Source of the DNA: an uncultured SAR86 cluster bacterium
Lineage (GTDB): Bacteria; Pseudomonadota; Gammaproteobacteria; Magnimaribacterales; AG-339-G14
Direction: 5' to 3'
NCBI GenBank assembly: GCA_902523885.1
Contig: CABZAV010000004.1
Coordinates: 1 to 52,760, forward strand
DNA length: 52,760 nt
The notes under the pieces are model-generated. The model did not search any database. It was not told the origin of the DNA and was given only the letters and a program-made list of their open reading frames with translations. How positions within the stretch are numbered: the first letter of the stretch is position 1; every line of letters begins with the position of its first letter. Made by a program: the position numbers and the translations under genes. Shown piece after piece: positions 1-7,530 of the stretch.

Positions 1-87
1 TGGTCAGAAATTTTTATCTGTATCTTGGTTATTTCACCTATTTATTTTTTAGTAAGATTGGCTAAGAAAAAATATATGCCTAAGTAA
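1..87 (+). CDS. C-terminal end of a membrane protein (partial)
   Basis: An open frame runs in from the left edge and stops with TAA at 85-87. The 28 visible residues form one hydrophobic stretch (FICILVISPIYFLV) followed by a basic tail (RLAKKKYMPK), which is the usual end of a polytopic inner-membrane protein with a cytoplasmic C-terminus. The family cannot be told from so little. The rhodanese gene starts 1 nt after the stop, so the two are probably co-transcribed. Confidence 0.6.
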   Translation, partial: WSEIFICILVISPIYFLVRLAKKKYMPK

Positions 88-88
88 G

Positions 89-454
89 ATGAAAACATTT
101 ACAGAAATACTAAATGAAGCTGCAAAAGAAGTTAATGAGATTGATATTTTTCAATTAAAAAAACTTCTTGATGAAGATTATCAATTTAAATTGATAGATA
201 TTAGAGAAGATAATGAGCTCTTAAATGGCAAAATTAATTCTGCACAACATATTGGTAGAGGAGTATTGGAAAAAAATATAGAAGCTAACGTCCCTGATAG
301 AGAAGAAGAAATAATTTTATATTGCGCAGGAGGAGTGAGATCTGTCCTAGGATGTAAATCGTTACAAGATATGGGATATAAGAAAGTCTATTCATTAAGG
401 GGAGGCGTTGGAGAATGGATAAATGCCGATTTTCCGCTAGTCCCTAATGATTAA
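89..454 (+). CDS. Rhodanese-domain protein
   Basis: A single-domain rhodanese of 121 residues. It has the CDC25/rhodanese start LIDIREDNELLNGKI and the active-site loop CAGGVRS (about residues 79-85), whose cysteine would carry a persulfide, then the closing GGVGEW. Single-domain rhodaneses usually move sulfane sulfur in the cytoplasm; the acceptor here is unknown. About 20 residues before the domain look helical rather than like a signal peptide. It follows a membrane-protein gene by 1 nt. Family certain, role not. Confidence 0.9.
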   Translation: MKTFTEILNEAAKEVNEIDIFQLKKLLDEDYQFKLIDIREDNELLNGKINSAQHIGRGVLEKNIEANVPDREEEIILYCAGGVRSVLGCKSLQDMGYKKVYSLRGGVGEWINADFPLVPND

Positions 455-469
455 GTTGTATGAAAAACT

Positions 470-487
470 GAAGACTTGTGTCTTTTT
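470..487 (+). terminator. Weak candidate terminator after the rhodanese gene
   Basis: AAGAC (471-475), loop TTGT and GTCTT (480-484) form a 5-bp stem running into a short T tract. The stem is AT-rich and the tract only five T's from 483, so this could be chance in such DNA. Confidence 0.3.
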
Positions 488-502
488 GTATTAAAATAAG
501 AT

Positions 503-1963
503 ATGGAAAACGAATTTGATGTAGTTGTTGTTGGTGCGGGAATTTCCGGAATCGGAGCTGGGGCTCATTTGAATTTAAAATGTCCTGATCAAAGCTATGT
601 AATTTTGGAAGGCAGAGAAAAATTTGGAGGAACGTGGGATCTATTCAAATACCCTGGAATAAGATCAGATTCTGACATGCACACTCTTGGGTATTCGTTT
701 AAACCTTGGGTGCATAAAAAATCCATCGCCAATGCACCAGCAATTATGGAATACCTTGAAGAGACAATTGATGAATACGAATTACACCAACATATTAGAT
801 ACAATCATCACGTTGAAACAGCCAATTGGTGTCCTAAAGAAGGTAAATGGATAGTTTCAGTCACTGACAAAGTTAATAACAAGGAAATTACTTTTAAAGG
901 CAAATTGCTTTACATGTGTTCTGGATACTATAAGTATGCTCACGGATATGAGCCAGAATTCAAAGGATCAGAAAATTTTGAAGGGCAGATTATCCACCCT
1001 CAGAAATGGTCAGAAGATGTTGAGTATGAAAATAAAGAAGTTGTAGTTATCGGAAGTGGAGCTACTGCTGCAACTTTGGTTCCTGAATTGGCAAAAAAAA
1101 CGAAACATACAACTATGCTTCAAAGATCTCCTACTTATTTTGTTTCTGCTCCCGATGAAGATTATTTAGCTAACAACCTAAGAAGGTTTATTCCTGACAG
1201 ATTGGCTTATTTTTTAATAAGAATAAGAAACATTTCTTGGCAACGATTCTTTTTTAAGAGAGCAAGAGCTTATCCTGAACAAGTAAAAGAGCGAATTCTT
1301 AACATGGTCAAAGAAGAACTGCCTGAAGATATTGTAAATGAACATTTTACCCCTTCGTATAATCCTTGGGATCAAAGAATATGCCTCATACCAAATAGTG
1401 ATTTTTTTGAGTCTATCAAGGCTAAGACTGCCTCTGTTGTTACCGATCATATTGAAAAAATAGAAGAGAAAGGTATCAGGTTGAAATCAGGAAAGTTTTT
1501 GCCGGCAGACTTAATCGTTACCGCAACTGGTTTAATATTGGAATCTTTTGGTGGAGTTAAAATGAGTGTTGATGATAAACCTATTGAAGCTTCCGATACT
1601 TATACATACAGAAGTCTTATGTATAGTGGCATCCCCAATCTTGTAAGTTGTTTCGGTTATATTAATGCCTCTTGGACATTGAAAGCTGATCTTACAAGTG
1701 AATACGTTTGTCGTTTAATTAAACATATGAAGAAAAATGATTTTGAAGTTGTATGTCCAAAATTTGAAGTTGATATTGAAGAATCTGATGATTTTTTAAA
1801 TGGTTTTTCATCTGGTTATATTAAAAGAGCTGCTGATGCTCAACCAAAGCAAGGTAAAGAGAAACCTTGGATTAATCTTCAAGACTACTTCAAAGACTGG
1901 ATAGATATAAAGTACAAGAAGTTGGATGATGGTTATCTTAATTTTTCTAAATTAGAAAAATAA
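503..1963 (+). CDS. FAD-dependent Baeyer-Villiger-type monooxygenase
   Basis: A 486-residue class B flavin monooxygenase. The N-terminal FAD fold has GAGISG (11-16) and the ERxxxxGGTW-like segment GGTWDLFKYPGIRSD. The Baeyer-Villiger fingerprint FxGxxxHxxxW is present as FEGQIIHPQKW (about 159-169), with Ser where the consensus has Pro/Asp. A second Rossmann motif, GSGATAA (about 184-190), binds NADPH. Such enzymes insert oxygen next to a ketone or oxidise N/S atoms; the substrate cannot be inferred. Length is normal for the shorter cyclohexanone/hydroxyacetophenone-type enzymes. It stands alone between rhodanese and rlmN genes. Confidence 0.9.
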   Translation: MENEFDVVVVGAGISGIGAGAHLNLKCPDQSYVILEGREKFGGTWDLFKYPGIRSDSDMHTLGYSFKPWVHKKSIANAPAIMEYLEETIDEYELHQHIRYNHHVETANWCPKEGKWIVSVTDKVNNKEITFKGKLLYMCSGYYKYAHGYEPEFKGSENFEGQIIHPQKWSEDVEYENKEVVVIGSGATAATLVPELAKKTKHTTMLQRSPTYFVSAPDEDYLANNLRRFIPDRLAYFLIRIRNISWQRFFFKRARAYPEQVKERILNMVKEELPEDIVNEHFTPSYNPWDQRICLIPNSDFFESIKAKTASVVTDHIEKIEEKGIRLKSGKFLPADLIVTATGLILESFGGVKMSVDDKPIEASDTYTYRSLMYSGIPNLVSCFGYINASWTLKADLTSEYVCRLIKHMKKNDFEVVCPKFEVDIEESDDFLNGFSSGYIKRAADAQPKQGKEKPWINLQDYFKDWIDIKYKKLDDGYLNFSKLEK

Positions 1964-2032
1964 AAATTTAGAACAATTTTAACAAGGCGTTTCCATGGCC
2001 TAGGATTTTCTCCAAATCATAATTCTCAAAAA

Positions 2033-3154
2033 ATGAACTCTACAAACCTCAAAAAGACCAACATTTTAGGTAAAACTCTGCCTGAGATGGAAGAGCTCTT
2101 GGTTAATCTTGATCAGAAGTCATACAGAGCTAAACAAATTTTAAAATGGATTCACCAAAGAGGAATTTGTAATTTTGATGATATGACAGACTTGTCCAAA
2201 GAATTAAGAAATATTATGCAAGACAATTTTATCATTGAAGCGCCTAAGATTTCTTACGAAGAACTTTCTGAAGATGGAACAAAAAAATGGATTTTGGATG
2301 TAGGAAACCAAGATTCCGTAGAGATGGTTTTAATTCCAGAAGGTAAAAGAGCAACACTATGTGTTTCTTCTCAGGTAGGGTGCGCTATAAATTGCAGTTT
2401 CTGTGCAACTGGCAAACAAGGATTCTCAAGAAATTTAGAAGTATCGGAAATAATTGGACAACTATGGCTAGCGGCAAACTCATACGGCATCCCAAGAACG
2501 GCCAGCGATAAAAATATTACCAATGTGGTGATGATGGGAATGGGAGAGCCTCTTCATAATTTTGATCCCGTGGTTGCAGCAATGAATATCATGCTTGATG
2601 AAAATGCATATGGCCTTTCTAAAAGAAAAGTGACTTTGAGCACCTCTGGTTTGGCTCCTGAAATTAATAAATTAGGCAAAGTATCAGATGTTTCATTAAC
2701 TATATCTTTGCACGCTCCCAATGATGAACTTAGAAATACTTTAGTACCTGTCAATAAGAAGTATCCAATCCAATTATTATTAGATGCTGTCAAGAATTAT
2801 GTAGAAGGATGTAACGATAGAAGAATCACGACTATTGAATACATACTGATCGATAAGGTAAATGATACTTTAGAGTTAGCTAAAGAATTAGCAGATTTAC
2901 TTACGCAGATTAAGTGCAAAATAAATCTAATACCTTTCAACGAATTTAACGAATCTGATTATTTGCAACCTTCGGGTAACAGAATAAGAAAGTTCAAAGA
3001 TTATCTTGTCAAAAGAGGATATGTCACTACCATAAGATCAACGAGAGGTGACGATATTATGGCGGCTTGCGGACAATTAGTTGGTCAAGTAAATGATAAG
3101 ACTAGAAGAAAAGAAAGAATTCAAAGAGCAAAGATTGAAGCTCAAAGTATTTAG
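2033..3154 (+). CDS. rlmN: Dual-specificity 23S rRNA/tRNA adenine C2 methyltransferase RlmN
   Basis: A radical-SAM enzyme that methylates A2503 of 23S rRNA and A37 of some tRNAs. The 4Fe-4S triad CxxxCxxC is Cys117, Cys121 and Cys124 (CAINCSFC), followed by ATGKQGF. The near-C-terminal Cys346 in MAACGQL matches the methyl-carrying cysteine of the family. Length (373) is normal. The ATG start gives the usual helical N-terminus. Its TAG stop interlocks with the stop of the convergent hflX gene in TTAG at 3151-3154. Confidence 0.97.
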   Translation: MNSTNLKKTNILGKTLPEMEELLVNLDQKSYRAKQILKWIHQRGICNFDDMTDLSKELRNIMQDNFIIEAPKISYEELSEDGTKKWILDVGNQDSVEMVLIPEGKRATLCVSSQVGCAINCSFCATGKQGFSRNLEVSEIIGQLWLAANSYGIPRTASDKNITNVVMMGMGEPLHNFDPVVAAMNIMLDENAYGLSKRKVTLSTSGLAPEINKLGKVSDVSLTISLHAPNDELRNTLVPVNKKYPIQLLLDAVKNYVEGCNDRRITTIEYILIDKVNDTLELAKELADLLTQIKCKINLIPFNEFNESDYLQPSGNRIRKFKDYLVKRGYVTTIRSTRGDDIMAACGQLVGQVNDKTRRKERIQRAKIEAQSI

Positions 3155-4452
3155 GAAACCTTAGAGATAGATTCTTCTGTTTCCACTAAATGAAATTCTT
3201 TATTTTCCATAAATTCTTTTAAGAGTTTTATTCCCATCGTCACAGATAAGTAAATTTGATCAGTAGAGTTTTTTTCTTCTTTGACACAACCTAAAGCAAA
3301 TAACCGTGATCTTAATTTACCAGCAGATGAATCAATTGAAATCCAGCCTTTAAAAATTCCTTCATTAAAATGATCATTTATTTTTTCTTTTAGATTTTCA
3401 ATACCTACATCTTTAGTTGCAGATACCCAAGACTCAAAATCATTTACTTTTGGAATAATAAATTTTTCTAAATCAATTAGATCGCATTTATTATTGACAA
3501 CTAGTTGAGGGATAGAATCAGCATTTAAATCCTTTAATAGTTTATTTACTTGTGAGATCTTAAAAGCTGAATCAGGATCAGAAGCATCAACAACGTGCAA
3601 AAGGAGATCTGCCGATCTTAATTCATCTAATGTTCCTTTAAAAGACTCAATTAATTGAGTAGGTAAGTCCGATATAAAACCAACCGTATCAGAAAACAAG
3701 ATTGAATCTATCCCTGGTGTTGTATTCTTTCTAGTAGTTGCATCTAGTGTTGCAAAGGGTTTGTCAGCTGCGTAAAGATTTTGTCCTGTTAATTTATTAA
3801 ACAATGAAGTTTTGCCTGCATTGGTATAACCAATGAGAGATACCAGTTTATTTTTGCTCTTCTTTCTAGAGTAACGATTTACTGATCTTTGACTATGAGA
3901 TTTATCTAATTTTTTATTGATTGATTTAATTCTATTAGAAATTAATCGACGGTCGGTTTCTAACTGAGTTTCTCCCGGGCCTCTTAAACCAATTCCTCCT
4001 TTCTGTCTCTCTAAATGACTCCATCCTCTGACAAGTCTTGTCGAAAGGTGATTGAGTTGTGCTAACTCAACTTGAAGTTTTCCAATGTGACTAGATGCTC
4101 TTCTTGCAAAAATATCTAAAATCAAACCAGTTCTATCTAGCACTCTAGCGCCCAGAAATTTTTCTAAGTTTCTTTCTTGAGAAGGAGATAGATCATGATT
4201 AAAAATAACTAGTTCAGCCTTTTTAGCTTGGACAATATTTTTTACTTCTTCTGCTTTTCCTTGTTTTAAGTAAAATTTTGCCGAGGGCCTATCTTGTTTT
4301 CCTGTAACCTCACCAAAAATTTCTGCACCCGAAGATAAGGCAAGCTCTTTAAATTCAGAGAGAGAATTTGTTTGGGAATTTTTAGTTTTTAGTTTGAAGA
4401 GTTCGATTTGAACTAGAATAGCGTTTTGCGTAAATTTTTCACGATCTTGCAT
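3151..4452 (-). CDS. hflX: Ribosome-associated GTPase HflX
   Basis: HflX splits stalled or stress-arrested 70S ribosomes. It has an N-terminal HflX domain, a glycine-rich linker (GGIGLRGPGETQLETDRR) and a GTPase domain with P-loop GYTNAGKTSL, switch DTVGFISDLP and NKCD. The frame stays open to 4554, but I place the start at ATG 4452 (433 residues): the extra 34 residues do not look like HflX and would overlap the divergent glycosyltransferase gene. The 22-bp gap between the two starts holds a palindromic -10 element. The usual hfq partner is not adjacent. Confidence 0.94.
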   Translation of the reverse strand: MQDREKFTQNAILVQIELFKLKTKNSQTNSLSEFKELALSSGAEIFGEVTGKQDRPSAKFYLKQGKAEEVKNIVQAKKAELVIFNHDLSPSQERNLEKFLGARVLDRTGLILDIFARRASSHIGKLQVELAQLNHLSTRLVRGWSHLERQKGGIGLRGPGETQLETDRRLISNRIKSINKKLDKSHSQRSVNRYSRKKSKNKLVSLIGYTNAGKTSLFNKLTGQNLYAADKPFATLDATTRKNTTPGIDSILFSDTVGFISDLPTQLIESFKGTLDELRSADLLLHVVDASDPDSAFKISQVNKLLKDLNADSIPQLVVNNKCDLIDLEKFIIPKVNDFESWVSATKDVGIENLKEKINDHFNEGIFKGWISIDSSAGKLRSRLFALGCVKEEKNSTDQIYLSVTMGIKLLKEFMENKEFHLVETEESISKVS

Positions 4453-4458
4453 GCAAAG

Positions 4459-4466
4459 ATTATAAT
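4459..4466. promoter_or_regulatory. Palindromic -10 box shared by hflX and the glycosyltransferase
   Basis: ATTATAAT is its own reverse complement, so it contains TATAAT on both strands. On the plus strand TATAAT at 4461-4466 has TTCACG at 4438-4443 (17-bp spacer) and the glycosyltransferase ATG starts 9 nt after the box. On the minus strand TATAAT (4464-4459) lies 6 nt before the hflX ATG; its -35 is poor. Both messages would be leaderless or nearly so. Confidence 0.55.
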
Positions 4467-4474
4467 GCAGAATA

Positions 4475-5539
4475 ATGAAAAAGGATGAGTTTTCTAAAAT
4501 AGAGCTGCTTATTGGAAATTCTAGTAGAAAATTTTCAGGTGGAACATCTATCATGCTTCAACTTCTTGATTATCAAGAAAAACTTAAACCGCTTGTTGTT
4601 GTAGGAAAGCACTATGTACCTGAGCATATTCGAAGTATATCTTTCTTTAATTTTTTAAAAATCGCTAGTGCTGAAACTACAAACGGAAAATCAAGAATTT
4701 TTTATGCCCGAAGAAATGATGAAATGATCCAAGCTTTAATTGCTAAATGGTTTTTTGGTGCAAAGTTAAAGGTAATTTTTTCATCATCTGCACAGAGAAC
4801 TCATACTAAATTTACGAAATGGTTAATGCAAAAAATGGATGCACTAGTTAGCACTTCAAACAGAGCTGCTTCGTATTTAACATCCAGAAAAGTAGATCAA
4901 GTTATACCACACGGTATAGATGTTAATAGATTTAAGATGCCTGAAGATAAAGACAGTATTTGGAAATCTTTAGGTTATCCAGGAGATTTTGGCATTGGTA
5001 TTTTTGGCCGAGTAAGGCATTCAAAAGGTATAGATATCTTAGTTGATGCAGGCATAAATCTTTTACCAAACTATCCTGAAGCTACCATCATTATTTGTGG
5101 TGAATGTGTCTCTACTGACTATTTATACAAACAAAAAATGATGGATAAAATTAAGGCTGCCAAATTAGAGGAAAGAATATTATTTATAGGCAAACAGTCT
5201 TTTGATGATCTACCAAAACTTTTTCAAGGTATGAAAGTTGTAGCTGCCTTAAGTCGAAATGAGGGCTATGGGTTAACTCCGCTTGAAGGAATGGCTTCTG
5301 GAGCGGCAGTAATTACAAGCGAAGAGGGCGCATGGAAAGAAATCATCAGAAATGGTGTTGATGGGTTTTGTATCCCAACAGATAATTTAGAACTTACAGA
5401 GCTAAAACTAGAAGAATTAATATCAAATAATGACAAAACAAAAGAGATGGGACTTAATGCTAACAAAAATATAGTGGAAAATTATTCAATTGAAGATGAA
5501 GCTAGAAAAATTATTGAATTTGCTGAAACCATAAACTGA
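4475..5539 (+). CDS. GT4-family glycosyltransferase
   Basis: A 354-residue GT-B fold enzyme of the glycosyltransferase group 1 (GT4) family. The C-terminal donor-binding half is clear: GIFGRVRHSKGIDIL, IICGE, then the E-x7-E region NEGYGLTPLEGMASG that contacts the nucleotide sugar, and VDGF. The N-terminal acceptor half has no signal peptide, so it acts in the cytoplasm, likely on lipopolysaccharide or another surface glycan. No other glycan genes adjoin it, so donor and acceptor stay open. It shares a 22-bp bidirectional promoter region with hflX. Confidence 0.85.
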   Translation: MKKDEFSKIELLIGNSSRKFSGGTSIMLQLLDYQEKLKPLVVVGKHYVPEHIRSISFFNFLKIASAETTNGKSRIFYARRNDEMIQALIAKWFFGAKLKVIFSSSAQRTHTKFTKWLMQKMDALVSTSNRAASYLTSRKVDQVIPHGIDVNRFKMPEDKDSIWKSLGYPGDFGIGIFGRVRHSKGIDILVDAGINLLPNYPEATIIICGECVSTDYLYKQKMMDKIKAAKLEERILFIGKQSFDDLPKLFQGMKVVAALSRNEGYGLTPLEGMASGAAVITSEEGAWKEIIRNGVDGFCIPTDNLELTELKLEELISNNDKTKEMGLNANKNIVENYSIEDEARKIIEFAETIN

Positions 5540-5549
5540 TATCAACTCA

Positions 5550-5873
5550 ATGGAAAAAGGAAAAGTTTTGTTTAATGAAAAGTGCAGTATTTGTAACTTT
5601 GAAATAAAACATTATAAAAAGCGTTCTTCGTTAAACTTTGAAGACTGCAGCGCAATGGAAGATAAATATCTAAAAGCATTATATGTTCAATTTTCTGATG
5701 GAACTGAATTAAAAGGCGTCGATGCCTTTATCTATGTCTGGTCTAATACAAAAGGCTATAACTGGTTAGCAAAAATAACCAAGTTACCTATAATCTTTCA
5801 AATAGCAAAATTTTGTTATAGACCTATTGCATTTGCTATATTTTGGCGTTTTAAAATATTCGGTAAAGTTTAG
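5550..5873 (+). CDS. DCC-family (DUF393) thiol-disulfide oxidoreductase-like protein
   Basis: A 107-residue protein with the DUF393/DCC N-terminus: VLFNEKCSICNFEIKHYKKR, where CSIC replaces the common CPVC, and later GTELKGVDAFIYVW, matching the family's G-x-D-A segment. The fold is thioredoxin-like and presumed to do redox work, but no reaction is established. A short hydrophobic C-terminal part (FAIFWRFKIFG) is usual. It starts 10 nt after the glycosyltransferase and is probably co-transcribed with it. Confidence 0.8.
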   Translation: MEKGKVLFNEKCSICNFEIKHYKKRSSLNFEDCSAMEDKYLKALYVQFSDGTELKGVDAFIYVWSNTKGYNWLAKITKLPIIFQIAKFCYRPIAFAIFWRFKIFGKV

Positions 5874-5892
5874 CTTCTCAAAGTTTTTCTAT

Positions 5893-5898
5893 TAGAAT
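5893..5898 (+). promoter_or_regulatory. -10 box of tRNA-Val(GAC)
   Basis: TAGAAT lies 13 nt before the mature tRNA 5' end. It sits inside a 12-nt string, TATTAGAATATA (5890-5901), that recurs exactly in front of tRNA-Pro (51639-51650). No convincing -35. Confidence 0.45.
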
Positions 5899-5911
5899 AT
5901 ACATCCAATTT

Positions 5912-5988
5912 AGACGTGTAGCTCAGTTGGTTAGAGTATCTCGGTGACATCGAGAGGGTCGGTGGTTCGAATCCACTCACGTCTACCA
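5912..5988 (+). tRNA. tRNA-Val (anticodon GAC)
   Basis: A complete 77-nt cloverleaf. Acceptor AGACGTG pairs with CACGTCT; D arm GCTC/GAGT; anticodon stem TCTCG/CGAGA with loop GTGACAT giving anticodon GAC (reads GUC/GUU); T loop TTCGAAT; discriminator A and encoded CCA. The membrane-protein gene begins 21 nt after CCA with no room for its own promoter. Confidence 0.97.
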
Positions 5989-6009
5989 CTTTTTACAAGG
6001 GAGATTTTC

Positions 6010-6264
6010 ATGTTTGAGTTAAGCATATTTAATACAGCGCAAATATTTGACCAAATATTCGCTTTCGCTTGTATATATTTACTTACAAGTTTAAGTGCAA
6101 AAATTCGTTTTTATGGATTTGTAATAGGTTCATTAGGATTTATTCCTGGCTCTTATCTATTAATTGTTACTGAGTTATGGTGGTTATTAGCTGCAACTCC
6201 GATATGGATTTATATTAATTATCGCGGATTAGTTAATAACTGGAGAGAGTTTAGGTCGACTTAA
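6010..6264 (+). CDS. Small membrane protein of unknown function
   Basis: An 84-residue protein with about three hydrophobic segments: IFAFACIYLLTSL, GFVIGSLGFIPGSYLLIV and WWLLAATPIWIYI, ending in a charged tail. I chose ATG 6010 because it follows a good Shine-Dalgarno (AAGGGAG, 5997-6003); the longer open frame upstream is only the tRNA read through. It is downstream of tRNA-Val and likely shares its transcript. No family recognised beyond a small inner-membrane protein. Confidence 0.75.
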   Translation: MFELSIFNTAQIFDQIFAFACIYLLTSLSAKIRFYGFVIGSLGFIPGSYLLIVTELWWLLAATPIWIYINYRGLVNNWREFRST

Positions 6265-6307
6265 AACTTAATTTCCTTATAACCATCATCTCATTTATTA
6301 TTTCAGC

Positions 6308-6823
6308 ATGAATAAGTTATTGGAAGGATTTTTGCGCTCAGATCATGCGGGAGAGGTTGGCGCTGTCTATATTTATAAAGGCATTCTTACTATCGCCAAA
6401 GATCCAGAACTAGTTGAGTTTTCAACTCGTCACTTAGCTACTGAAAAAGAGCATCTCCGAAAAATAGAGGAAGTATTGCCAGTTGATAAACGTAGCAGGC
6501 TAGTAGGTTTGTGGAAAATAGCCGGTTATTTACTTGGATTTTTGCCTGCTTTGATCAGTTCAAAAATAGTTTTTGCGACCATTGAAGCTGTTGAAGCTTT
6601 CGTTGAAGAACACTACGAAGACCAATTGAAGTATTTACGAGCTCAAACTAACCCTGATAATACTCTAATCGATCTTTTGCAATCCTGCCAAGATGATGAA
6701 ATAGAACACAAACTTGAATCAGGCCATAAAAAGCAACTTACCCCTGGTTTCTTTCTAAAAATTTGGATCAAAATTGTTGGAGGCGGTTCAGCTTTTGCCG
6801 TTAAGGTCGCAAAAGTTATTTAA
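6308..6823 (+). CDS. coq7: Demethoxyubiquinone hydroxylase Coq7
   Basis: A di-iron monooxygenase that adds the penultimate hydroxyl in ubiquinone synthesis. Carboxylate and histidine ligands are visible: Glu16 (AGEVGA), the ExxH pair Glu46/His49 (TEKEHL), Glu in EEHYEDQ and EIEH near residues 131-134. A central hydrophobic segment ([13 protein letters not shown]) accounts for membrane attachment. Length 171 is typical of short bacterial Coq7. It implies an aerobic, ubiquinone-using organism. The CPXCG gene follows by 5 nt. Confidence 0.95.
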   Translation: MNKLLEGFLRSDHAGEVGAVYIYKGILTIAKDPELVEFSTRHLATEKEHLRKIEEVLPVDKRSRLVGLWKIAGYLLGFLPALISSKIVFATIEAVEAFVEEHYEDQLKYLRAQTNPDNTLIDLLQSCQDDEIEHKLESGHKKQLTPGFFLKIWIKIVGGGSAFAVKVAKVI

Positions 6824-6828
6824 GGCTT

Positions 6829-7026
6829 ATGAGTTTTCATGAGCTTGTCGAAAAAGATATTACCTGCCCATTTTGTTGGGAGTTAATTCCAATTTTAGTT
6901 GATCCAAGTGAATCACAAACTTATACCGAAGATTGTTCAGTTTGCTGCCATCCCATTCTTATTAAAACAGAAATATTTGGCGAAGATATTTCTATTTTAG
7001 CGACTCAAGAAGACGAAGGATTTTAA
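6829..7026 (+). CDS. CPXCG-motif cysteine-rich small protein
   Basis: A 65-residue protein with ITCPFCWE near the start and [10 protein letters not shown] in the middle, the two cysteine pairs of the CPXCG-motif family (usual form CPYCGE, then EDCPVCCRPI). Here Trp replaces Gly in the first knuckle. It presumably binds zinc; no function is known. It starts 5 nt after coq7, with AAGG from that stop region as a weak ribosome site, and precedes the SOS box of umuDC. Confidence 0.85.
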   Translation: MSFHELVEKDITCPFCWELIPILVDPSESQTYTEDCSVCCHPILIKTEIFGEDISILATQEDEGF

Positions 7027-7061
7027 TTATCTTTTAGTTGCAATCTAAAACATTTTAAATA

Positions 7062-7081
7062 TACTGTATATATATACAGTA
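7062..7081 (+). promoter_or_regulatory. LexA (SOS) box in front of umuD
   Basis: TACTGTATATATATACAGTA is a perfect 20-bp palindrome and identical to the E. coli LexA consensus. It ends 12 nt before the umuD ATG, so its central TATATA can double as the -10 region and LexA binding would block transcription directly. It implies that an E. coli-type LexA is encoded elsewhere in this genome. Confidence 0.95.
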
Positions 7082-7093
7082 AAAATAATTTAG

Positions 7094-7522
7094 ATGAATG
7101 TTAAAAATTTAGGCCATCTTGCCGACTCAAATAAGGACTCAACCAAGATTCCAATTTTCACTGAGCAAGTAAAAGTTGGTTGGCCAAGTCCAGCGGATGA
7201 TTACGTAGAACGACCAATAGATTTAAATGAATATTTAGTCAGCAATGCAGCAGCTACTTATTTAGTTAGAGCTAGCGGTGATTCGATGATTAATGCCGGT
7301 ATAAATGATGGAGCTATATTAGTAGTAGACAGAAGCGTAGAACCCCAGCATGGTAAGATAGTCATTGCTTCGGTTAACGGTTCTTACGCTTGTAAAAGAT
7401 TGCAATTATTTCCAGAACCATTTTTATTATCTGAAAATATAAAGTATCCACCTATAAAAATAGAAAAAGACGAAGACCTTGAAATTATGGGAGTTGTCTT
7501 AGCTGCAATAAACCAATTTTAG
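7094..7522 (+). CDS. umuD: DNA polymerase V accessory protein UmuD
   Basis: A self-cleaving subunit of the SOS translesion polymerase. The Ser-Lys dyad is Ser64 (ASGDSM) and Lys101 (YACKRL), with the same 37-residue spacing as E. coli Ser60/Lys97. The cleavage region VGWPSPADDYVE aligns with the E. coli CGFPSPAADYVE, so the expected cut is Val28-Gly29 instead of Cys-Gly. Length (142) matches E. coli (139). It lies 12 nt after a perfect SOS box and 8 nt before umuC. Confidence 0.95.
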   Translation: MNVKNLGHLADSNKDSTKIPIFTEQVKVGWPSPADDYVERPIDLNEYLVSNAAATYLVRASGDSMINAGINDGAILVVDRSVEPQHGKIVIASVNGSYACKRLQLFPEPFLLSENIKYPPIKIEKDEDLEIMGVVLAAINQF

Positions 7523-7530
7523 CTTAATAC

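Noticed and set aside
4453-4554. Longer hflX start at 4554
   Set aside because: The added 34 residues do not fit HflX and would run over the divergent glycosyltransferase start and its promoter.
5944-6009. N-terminal extension of the small membrane protein through tRNA-Val
   Set aside because: It is the tRNA sequence read as protein; ATG 6010 has a proper Shine-Dalgarno. The same applies to panD (40119-40214 through tRNA-Asp).
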